DNA from: Bacteroidota bacterium
Lineage (GTDB): Bacteria; Bacteroidota; Bacteroidia; B-17B0; Aurantibacillaceae
Direction: 5' to 3'
NCBI GenBank assembly: GCA_005800865.1
Contig: SYEI01000083.1
Coordinates: forward strand, 1-5,421
Length of the DNA stretch: 5,421 bases
Shown here piece by piece: positions 1 to 5,002 of this stretch (its first letter is position 1; each line of letters begins with the position of its first letter). The position numbers and the translations under genes were made by a program. A model generated the notes under the pieces. It was not told where the DNA came from and did no database searches. It saw nothing but the letters and a program-made list of their open reading frames with translations.

Positions 1-1
1 A

Positions 2-328
2 GAAATCATATATACTGTTGTAAAAGAAATGCCTGAATTTCCAGGAGGAACAATTAACATGATGAAATATATTCAAAAAAATATTCAATATCCTCAATCT
101 GCAAAAGATGCTGGTCTAAATGGAAAATGTTTCTTAAAATTTGTCATAGATACTATTGGTGCAATTCGCGATATTCAAATTTTAAAAGGAGTTCCTGGTT
201 GCATAGAGTGTGATGAAGAAGCTATAAGATTATTAAAATCCATGCCAAAATGGAATCCTGGAAAACAAGATGGAAAACGAGTTTCAGTATATTATACTTA
301 CCCTATAAATTTTCAATACAAACAGTAA
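2..328 (+). CDS. TonB C-terminal domain protein, 5' end outside the window
   Basis: The frame is open to the left edge (codons EIIYTVVKE before the first ATG at 29), so this is the C-terminal part of a longer protein and the ATG at 29 is internal. The visible 108 residues form one TonB C-terminal domain: EMPEFPGG at 9-16, the YPxxAxxxGxxG core at 30-41, a beta segment FVIDTIGAI at 47-55, and MPKWNPGKQDGKRV at 81-94 followed by the closing PINF at 101-104. Domains of this type bridge energised inner-membrane proteins to outer-membrane transporters; in Bacteroidota many stand-alone or sensor-fused versions exist whose partner is unknown. A Cys pair (C67, C70) sits in the loop before the conserved EEAIRLLKSMP helix. 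The gene ends 3 bp before the hydrolase start, suggesting cotranscription. The family is confident; the full architecture, including any N-terminal membrane anchor, cannot be seen. Confidence 0.88.
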   Translation, partial: EIIYTVVKEMPEFPGGTINMMKYIQKNIQYPQSAKDAGLNGKCFLKFVIDTIGAIRDIQILKGVPGCIECDEEAIRLLKSMPKWNPGKQDGKRVSVYYTYPINFQYKQ

Positions 329-331
329 AAT

Positions 332-1168
332 ATGAACCAAAAACTACTCAAATTCTTTAAAATCATTGGTATCGTTTTAGTGATAATATATGTTAGTATT
401 TGTGCCTTGCTATATTTTAATCAAGATGATTTATTATTTCATCCGCAACCTAAAACATTAGAGGATGTTTCAAAAATTTTAGAAGCAGCGCCAGAGTTTG
501 ATACACTAACTTTTGTTATGAAAGATGGTAACAGAACTTGCGGTTATATCTCAAAAGATACCGTTAAAGAAAAACTCCCTTTGGTTTTATATTTTGGTGG
601 CAATGCCGAGGAAGTATCGCATTTATCGGATTTTAAAAAATACTTTCCTAATACAATCATGGCATTGATCAACTACAGAAGTTTTGGTTTGAGTCAGGGA
701 TTTATTTCAGAGCAAACCATGTTTAGTGATGCTTTAGAAGTGTATGATAAATTGTTAACTAATCCAGAAGTTGACGCAAACAACGTTATAGTCATTGGCA
801 GAAGTATTGGAACTGGCGTGGCTACTTATTTATCCTCACAGCGCAAAACCAATGCTACTGTTTTAATTACACCCTATGAAAACATGATTGATGTGGCATT
901 TGAAAAATATCCATTTGTGCCAATCAGCTTATTGATCAAACATCGTTTCGAATCGGATACCTATGCGCCAAACATTTCTACGCCAATGCTTGCCTTAATT
1001 TCTGCCAACGACCAAATCATTCCAAAACATCATGCCTATAAATTAAAAGAAGCATGGAAAGGTAAGACAGATGCTTTAGAAGTCAATGAAGATCATAATT
1101 CAATTATGAATAACGAAGAAGTTTGGAAAAAGATTGAGGCATTTGTGAAGGAAAATACAAAACAATAA
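332..1168 (+). CDS. membrane-anchored alpha/beta hydrolase (Bem46/ABHD13-like)
   Basis: This is a 278-residue serine hydrolase of the alpha/beta fold. A single hydrophobic segment at about residues 11-29, preceded by lysines, should anchor it in the inner membrane with the catalytic domain probably facing the periplasm. FHPQP at 36-40 follows the anchor, as in membrane-bound Bem46/ABHD13 and YfhR-type proteins. GGNAE at 89-93 is the likely oxyanion-hole strand (HGNAE in most relatives, with Gly replacing His here). NYRSFGLSQG at 114-123 matches the family NYRGYGxSxG motif. The nucleophile elbow is GRSIG with Ser158, and the probable acid and base are Asp227 (SANDQIIP) and His255 (EDHNSI). All triad residues are present, so it should be active; the substrate is unknown, with esters, lipids or peptides possible. 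The ATG lies 3 bp after the TonB-domain stop, so it probably depends on that gene's promoter. Confidence 0.88.
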   Translation: MNQKLLKFFKIIGIVLVIIYVSICALLYFNQDDLLFHPQPKTLEDVSKILEAAPEFDTLTFVMKDGNRTCGYISKDTVKEKLPLVLYFGGNAEEVSHLSDFKKYFPNTIMALINYRSFGLSQGFISEQTMFSDALEVYDKLLTNPEVDANNVIVIGRSIGTGVATYLSSQRKTNATVLITPYENMIDVAFEKYPFVPISLLIKHRFESDTYAPNISTPMLALISANDQIIPKHHAYKLKEAWKGKTDALEVNEDHNSIMNNEEVWKKIEAFVKENTKQ

Positions 1169-1219
1169 AATCATTTCTATTTGTTCCATATTAATAAAAA
1201 TTGCAACACGGATAAAACT

Positions 1220-1279
1220 GATTTAGCGAATTTCCACAGATTATTATACCAAAAAAAATCCGTGCAAATCCTCTAAATC
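1220..1279. repeat. imperfect inverted repeat, degenerate copy of a Flavobacterium-type intergenic repeat
   Basis: The left arm 1220-1242 and right arm 1257-1279 are 23 nt each and match at 19 of 23 positions when one is reverse-complemented, with a 14-nt A-rich loop. The arms contain the blocks CACAGATT / AATCCGTG and GATTTAG / CTAAATC. Weaker mirrored similarity continues outward (about 1205-1219 against 1280-1296, including AACACGGAT and ATCAGCGTT). From memory, similar 'AATCCGTGTAAATC...' inverted repeats occur many times between genes in Flavobacterium and relatives; I could not search for this. Its place between convergent 3' ends fits a role, or at least tolerance, as a transcript-end structure. 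There is no U tract after either arm, so it is not a canonical terminator. Confidence 0.65.
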
Positions 1280-1303
1280 CCAATCATCAGCGTTCCTATT
1301 ACT

Positions 1304-1322
1304 TACGAGCAAATTGCTAGTA
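1304..1322. repeat. short inverted repeat at the 3' end of the DedA gene
   Basis: The palindrome AGCAA-A-TTGCT (1308-1318) extends to 1304-1322 with a single mismatch (1307/1319). It lies 3 bp beyond the DedA stop on the minus strand. It may stabilise the transcript end, but no run of T follows it, so terminator function is uncertain. Confidence 0.35.
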
Positions 1323-1325
1323 GAA

Positions 1326-1946
1326 TTAACTTTTCTTGCCCTTCAAATACGTTATCAAAACAGGAATAGTCGTAATAACGATTAATCCAATCACGATATA
1401 ACCAATGTAGTTTTCAATCCAAGGATATTGCTTCCCTAAAAAATAAGCAATGCTAGCGATGCTTGCAATCCAAGCAATAGCGCCAATAATGTTATAGAGC
1501 ATGAATTTTTTAAAATCAATTTTAATAACCCCTGCTAAAATTGGTGCAAAAGTTCTGATGATTGGCAAAAAGCGCCCTAGTATTAATGCTTTACCGCCAT
1601 GCGTATCGTAAAATGCTTTGGTTGTAATTAAATGCTGCTTTTTAAATAAAAAACTGTCTTTCCTGGTGTATAATTTTGCTCCTACTTTATTCCCGAACCA
1701 ATAACCAAATATATTTCCAATAATAGCTGCAAACATTAACAATAAAATTAAAGGGATAAAAGGTGTGTTTAATAACTGAGGTTTAGTAGCACATAATAAT
1801 CCTGAAATAAAAATCAATGAATCACCAGGAAGAAAAAAACCAACCAATAAACCTGTTTCGGCAAACACCACAAATAGCAATAACCATAAACCTCCGTATT
1901 GAATGATACTTTGTGGGTCGGTGAGTTGTTTTAGGAAATCGAACAT
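1326..1946 (-). CDS. DedA-family (SNARE-associated/VTT) membrane protein
   Basis: This 206-residue polytopic inner-membrane protein has the usual bacterial DedA length. Hydrophobic segments lie at about 20-50, 63-85, 133-170 and 180-200. The family hallmarks are present: FAETGLLVGFFLPGDSL at 28-44, GNIFGYWFGNKVG at 77-89 and GRFLPIIRTFAPILAG at 124-139. E30, D42, R125 and R131 have the same spacing (12 and 6) as the acidic and arginine residues reported as essential in E. coli YqjA/YghB, so the protein should be functional. Known DedA proteins support proton-dependent membrane homeostasis, and several are implicated in lipid or undecaprenyl-phosphate flipping; the exact substrate here cannot be told. 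The ATG is 19 bp downstream of the SRPBCC stop with no clear Shine-Dalgarno, so it is probably the second gene of that transcript. Confidence 0.93.
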   Translation of the reverse strand: MFDFLKQLTDPQSIIQYGGLWLLLFVVFAETGLLVGFFLPGDSLIFISGLLCATKPQLLNTPFIPLILLLMFAAIIGNIFGYWFGNKVGAKLYTRKDSFLFKKQHLITTKAFYDTHGGKALILGRFLPIIRTFAPILAGVIKIDFKKFMLYNIIGAIAWIASIASIAYFLGKQYPWIENYIGYIVIGLIVITTIPVLITYLKGKKS

Positions 1947-1965
1947 GCTGTAAAATTAGTCAAAC

Positions 1966-2451
1966 TTATTGTTCTGACAATTCTTTCAGTTTTTGATTCA
2001 TTAAATTAAATCCATTTACTGTGTTTGTATCTAGCATTTTTTTAAACAAAGGCACTAGTATCCCTTTAAATTTCTCGCTTTGAATAAAAGTAGTGGTGCC
2101 ATCATGATTGTCGATTAATTCAAATTTATGTTCTCCATCAAATAGTCCAGGAAATAATAAGTGGCCCATCCAACGAAACTCTTTTTGAGAATCAAATGCC
2201 AGCACTTTTGGCTTAAAAGTCATTCCCTTTGCCTCTGGCGGCTCCAATCTCGCAATAATTTTACTACCTACTTTAACACTTCCTTTGATAGATTTAATAA
2301 AGGGATTCCATTCAGGATACTTGTCGAAGTTAGTAAGTACTGCCCAAACTTTTTCGGGACTTGCATTAATTACAATTTGTGTTTTGATTTCTTTTGCCAT
2401 TGCTGTTGTGTTTAAAATAATAATAAATAAAATAGTATTAATTGTTTTCAT
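1966..2451 (-). CDS. SRPBCC-fold protein with probable signal peptide
   Basis: The product is 161 residues from the ATG at 2451. Residues 22-160 are an SRPBCC (polyketide-cyclase/START-like) domain: IVINASPEKVWAVLTNFDKYPEWNPFI at 26-52, the core strand around FRWMG at 92-96, FPGLFDGEHKFEL at 100-112, and a C-terminal helix from about 137 that closes the hydrophobic cavity. Such folds bind lipids or other hydrophobic ligands; no catalytic role can be assigned. The start is ambiguous. An ATG at 2475 adds eight charged residues but lies on the likely promoter element. The ATG at 2451 gives a signal peptide (K2, hydrophobic 4-16, A-M-A at 17-19), implying export. An ATG at 2400 would give a plain cytosolic protein. 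I prefer 2451. It precedes the DedA gene by 19 bp, suggesting a shared job at the membrane. Confidence 0.85.
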   Translation of the reverse strand: MKTINTILFIIILNTTAMAKEIKTQIVINASPEKVWAVLTNFDKYPEWNPFIKSIKGSVKVGSKIIARLEPPEAKGMTFKPKVLAFDSQKEFRWMGHLLFPGLFDGEHKFELIDNHDGTTTFIQSEKFKGILVPLFKKMLDTNTVNGFNLMNQKLKELSEQ

Positions 2452-2472
2452 TTTTGCTTCGTATTCACGATA

Positions 2473-2480
2473 CAAAGATG
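2473..2480 (-). promoter_or_regulatory. candidate -7 promoter element for SRPBCC-dedA
   Basis: On the minus strand this reads CATCTTTG, seven of eight positions agreeing with the degenerate Bacteroidota consensus TAnnTTTG (four are fixed bases out of six). It would place the transcript start near 2469-2470, about 18 nt before the preferred ATG at 2451. No good TTG element sits at the expected -33 position; a TTTG at 2493-2496 is too close. A missing -33 element fits an activator-dependent promoter. Assignment is by eye only. Confidence 0.4.
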
Positions 2481-2500
2481 AAACACAAAAGACAAAGCGC

Positions 2501-2518
2501 TCTTGATAAAAATCAAGA
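2501..2518. promoter_or_regulatory. FNR-box-like palindrome (TTGAT-AAAA-ATCAA)
   Basis: A perfect 7-bp inverted repeat with a 4-nt AAAA spacer reads TCTTGAT-AAAA-ATCAAGA. Its core at 2503-2516 equals the FNR consensus TTGAT-N4-ATCAA at every defined base. It begins 3 nt after the stop of the Crp/Fnr gene and its centre (2509.5) is about 40 bp upstream of the predicted SRPBCC transcript start, the position typical of class II activation. The adjacent regulator carries the E-x-x-S-R recognition residues that read TTGAT half-sites in FNR. The alternative is a small 3' hairpin of the regulator's mRNA, but no U tract follows it. Confidence 0.6.
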
Positions 2519-2520
2519 AA

Positions 2521-3090
2521 TTAAGAAAGTTGCTTTTTCCTTATTCTACTGAAGGTTTCAGGAGTCATTCCCAACATAGACGCAATATACTGCAAAGGAA
2601 CTTGATTAAATAACTCTTTATTATGATTAAAAAAGAACTGATAACGTTCTTCGGCAGTCATTGAAAGATGACTAAAAATTCGATCTTCTAAAATAGTGAA
2701 ACAACGAGCGATAAATAGTTTTTCTAATTGATGCCATTGACTAATTAAATTTCCAATTTTTTGATAATCTTCCTTACTAATTGTATATAGTTCAGTATCA
2801 GTTAAGGCTTGAATATTCCAGCGTGTAGGAGTTTCAAAAATCAAACTAGATAAGTCCGTTACAAAATAGCCTGTTGTAGAAATCCATTGGGTAATTTCTT
2901 TGTCTTCTTGAGTTACATAAATTCTTAAAAAACCAGATTTAATAAAACTCAGTTTGTTACATGATTGACCAGTCTTTAAAAAGTACTCGTCTTTTTTTAA
3001 AGTAGTTTCTTTAAATAAGGAAACGATATGTTCTAAATCAGTTTGTTTAACACCAAAGTATGACTTAATATATTCTTCTAATTCTGTCAT
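2521..3090 (-). CDS. Crp/Fnr-family transcriptional regulator
   Basis: The product is 189 residues from the ATG at 3090; the GTG codon just before it (3093) could add one residue but is a poorer start. Residues 1 to about 115 form the cyclic-nucleotide-binding-like beta roll (LKKDEYFLKTGQ at 31-42, LSFIKSGFLRIYV at 47-59), followed by a long dimerisation helix at about 112-142 and a short C-terminal helix-turn-helix. The recognition helix TPETFSRIRKK (176-186) holds Glu178, Ser181 and Arg182, the FNR-type E-x-x-S-R set. The segment equivalent to the cAMP phosphate cassette (74-96) lacks the Arg-Ser/Ala signature, and there are only two cysteines, so neither cAMP nor an FNR-type Fe-S cluster is expected as signal. 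The gene starts 22 bp after the ATPase stop, so it is probably cotranscribed with it, and a half FNR box abuts its start codon. Homologues are common in Bacteroidota and their effectors are mostly unknown. Confidence 0.9.
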   Translation of the reverse strand: MTELEEYIKSYFGVKQTDLEHIVSLFKETTLKKDEYFLKTGQSCNKLSFIKSGFLRIYVTQEDKEITQWISTTGYFVTDLSSLIFETPTRWNIQALTDTELYTISKEDYQKIGNLISQWHQLEKLFIARCFTILEDRIFSHLSMTAEERYQFFFNHNKELFNQVPLQYIASMLGMTPETFSRIRKKQLS

Positions 3091-3093
3091 CAC

Positions 3094-3108
3094 AAAAAAG
3101 TCAAGAAA
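3094..3108 (-). promoter_or_regulatory. possible half FNR-type site before the regulator
   Basis: On the minus strand this reads TTTCTTGACTTTTTT, and its first 12 bases match the left half and spacer of the palindrome at 2501-2520 (TTTCTTGATTTTTA) except for one C/T change. The right half-site is absent. It ends 3 nt before the ATG at 3090. It could be a weak autoregulatory site, or chance in an AT-rich gap. Confidence 0.2.
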
Positions 3109-3112
3109 CCAA

Positions 3113-4921
3113 TTAAGCTAAATCAAAAGTCATTCTCTTCTTTTCAATGCTAGCTTTGATATCCGTTAATTGTCCTTTTGGAATAGAACTAATTAAATTC
3201 TTTGTATAGTCTGATTGCGGATTTAAATAAATTTGATCGGCATCGCCCATCTCTTCTATCTTTCCTTTATTCATCACTACCATTCTATCACTCATGAATT
3301 TAACAACAGATAAATCATGTGAAATAAAAATATAAGTAAACTTAAACTCACGTTTTAAGTCGTTCAATAAATTTAATACTTGCGCTTGAACCGAAACGTC
3401 TAAGGCACTTACACTCTCATCACAAATAATAAACTTTGGATTTAAAGATAAGGCTCGAGCAATACACACACGCTGACGTTGCCCACCACTAAACTCATGC
3501 GGATAACGACCGTATTGTTTTTCGGTTAAGCCAACTTTATTTAATAATTCGTAAACTTTTTCTTTACGCTGATTATTGTTTGATAAGATATTATGCACCT
3601 GCATCGGTTCCATTAAAGCCTCGCCAATTGTAATACGAGGATTTAAAGATGAATAAGGATCTTGGAAAATGATTTGCATGTCTTTTCTCAATTGTCGCAT
3701 ATCATCTGGTTTCAAGCGCAATAAATCATTACGTTGAAAAAATATTTTTCCTTCTGTTGGTTCGTTTAATCTTAAAATCGTTCTTCCTAAAGTTGTTTTA
3801 CCACAACCACTCTCCCCTACTAAACCTAATGTTTCTCCTTCATAAACATCCAAGGTCACATCATCAACCGCTTTCACATAGTCAATCGTTTTACCAAAGA
3901 AAGTTTTATTTTTAGGGAAGTACGTTTTAATATTTTGAATTTCTAAAATCTTAGAACGGCTATATAATTCTTTGTGTTCATTGTCACGATGTTCTTTAGT
4001 AATAATCACACTATTAATGGCTTCACTAACCGTTGTCGGAATTTCAATCATGTTACCAGCATCATCTGTTTTCATGAAATCAGCAGACACAGGTAAGCGC
4101 ATTAAACGTTTATCTAAAGGAGGACGGCAAGCTAATAAACTCTTTGTATAAGGATGTTTTGGGTTAGAGAATATTTCTAAAACGGGGCCTTGTTCTACCA
4201 CCTTACCTTTGTACATCACCATTACTTTATCCGCCAACTCAGCAATAACACCTAAATCGTGGGTAATAAACATAATGCCCATTTCATGTTCGCGTTGCAA
4301 TTGCAACATTAAATCTAAAATGGTTTTTTGAACGGTAACATCTAAAGCCGTTGTAGGTTCATCGGCAATCAATACACGTGGATTACAACTCATTGCCATA
4401 GCAATCATCACACGTTGTTTTTGTCCACCTGAAATTTGGTGAGGGTATACGCTAAAAATACGTTCTGGATCAGGTAATTGAACTTGTTCAAACAACTTCA
4501 ACGTTTTCTTTTTAGCTTCTTTTTTTGATATTTTTTGGTGTAATAAAATTACTTCCATCACCTGATTACCGCATGTATAAACAGGATTTAAGCTTGTCAT
4601 TGGTTCCTGAAAAATCATCGCAATTTCGTTTCCACGAAACGAACGCATTTCTTCAGCAGGAATATTTCTAAGGTTTACAACACCTTTATCTTTAGAATGA
4701 TATATAATATCACCACCAGAAACACGCCCTGGAGGATTGGGAATTAATTGCATGATAGACAAAGAAGTTACAGATTTACCTGAACCGCTCTCGCCTACTA
4801 TACCAATAGTTTCGCCTTTATGAAGTGTAAACGACACATCGTTTACTGCTTTCATTAATTCGCCATCTGATTTAAACTCAGTAACTAAATTTTTAACCTC
4901 TAGTAATACCTCTTTTTGCAT
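3113..4921 (-). CDS. fused double-ATPase subunit of an Opp/Dpp-type peptide ABC importer
   Basis: This 602-residue cytoplasmic protein joins an OppD-like and an OppF-like ATPase in one chain, as in GsiA and YejF. Domain 1 (about 5-265): Walker A GESGSGKS 43-50, Q-loop Q105, signature SGGQ 164-167, Walker B with D187-E188, switch H221, and the oligopeptide-family tail NPKHPYTKSLL at 253-263. A charged linker spans about 267-323. Domain 2 (about 325-580): Walker A GESGCGKT 369-376, Q420, signature SGGQ 478-481, D501-E502, H535, and the tail SDYTKNLISSIP. Every catalytic motif is intact in both halves, so both sites should hydrolyse ATP. It would power uptake of peptides or similar solutes through a permease pair, but no permease or binding protein is encoded nearby. 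The ATG at 4921 starts the beta strand directly and fits the family start. It probably heads a transcript with the Crp/Fnr gene 22 bp downstream. Confidence 0.94.
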   Translation of the reverse strand: MQKEVLLEVKNLVTEFKSDGELMKAVNDVSFTLHKGETIGIVGESGSGKSVTSLSIMQLIPNPPGRVSGGDIIYHSKDKGVVNLRNIPAEEMRSFRGNEIAMIFQEPMTSLNPVYTCGNQVMEVILLHQKISKKEAKKKTLKLFEQVQLPDPERIFSVYPHQISGGQKQRVMIAMAMSCNPRVLIADEPTTALDVTVQKTILDLMLQLQREHEMGIMFITHDLGVIAELADKVMVMYKGKVVEQGPVLEIFSNPKHPYTKSLLACRPPLDKRLMRLPVSADFMKTDDAGNMIEIPTTVSEAINSVIITKEHRDNEHKELYSRSKILEIQNIKTYFPKNKTFFGKTIDYVKAVDDVTLDVYEGETLGLVGESGCGKTTLGRTILRLNEPTEGKIFFQRNDLLRLKPDDMRQLRKDMQIIFQDPYSSLNPRITIGEALMEPMQVHNILSNNNQRKEKVYELLNKVGLTEKQYGRYPHEFSGGQRQRVCIARALSLNPKFIICDESVSALDVSVQAQVLNLLNDLKREFKFTYIFISHDLSVVKFMSDRMVVMNKGKIEEMGDADQIYLNPQSDYTKNLISSIPKGQLTDIKASIEKKRMTFDLA

Positions 4922-4933
4922 AATATATCACTA

Positions 4934-4963
4934 CGAATATAGGAAATTTGAATCAATAGCAAA
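4934..4963 (-). promoter_or_regulatory. candidate promoter of the double-ATPase gene
   Basis: On the minus strand TTTG (4960-4963) and TATATTCG (4934-4941) resemble the Bacteroidota -33 TTG and -7 TAnnTTTG elements, with one mismatch in the latter and an 18-nt spacer. The predicted transcript start near 4930 leaves a leader of only about 9 nt before the ATG at 4921. Together with the terminator-like hairpin upstream, this suggests the ATPase is transcribed separately from the permease. Confidence 0.45.
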
Positions 4964-4975
4964 GTTTTTGGTTGG

Positions 4976-5002
4976 GAAAAATAGGCTTTTTATCGAAAAA
5001 CC
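4976..5002 (-). terminator. probable terminator after the ABC-2 permease gene
   Basis: Directly after the TAG stop, the minus strand reads GGTTTTT-CGAT-AAAAAGCC, a hairpin with a 5-bp A/T stem, a bulged G and a closing GG/CC pair, followed by TATTTTT. The stem is weak because it is A/T-rich, but the position and trailing T run fit an intrinsic terminator. Confidence 0.5.

Larger units (their letters stand above)
1169..1325. other. convergent intergenic gap
   Basis: This gap separates the 3' ends of the hydrolase (+) and the DedA gene (-). It holds a degenerate inverted repeat (1220-1279) with flanking similarity on both sides, and a short palindrome next to the DedA stop. I find no open reading frame, RNA gene or U-tract terminator in it. 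Confidence 0.8.

Noticed and set aside
29..31. ATG at 29 as start of the TonB-domain gene
   Set aside because: The frame is open upstream and EMPEFPGG is normally an internal domain start in longer proteins.
665..939. Two TTGATCAA palindromes (665-672 and 932-939) as regulator sites
   Set aside because: They lack the 4-nt spacer of an FNR box, lie inside the hydrolase coding sequence and encode ordinary Leu-Ile residues.
2161..2506. Two plus-strand open frames (2161-2415 and 2285-2506) opposite the SRPBCC gene
   Set aside because: They overlap a well-supported minus-strand gene, resemble no family I know, and look like antisense shadows.
2501..2518. The palindrome as an intrinsic terminator of the Crp/Fnr gene
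   Set aside because: The stem is short with only two G-C pairs and no T run follows on the minus strand; the exact FNR-box match and promoter position explain it better, though a minor mRNA-end role is possible.
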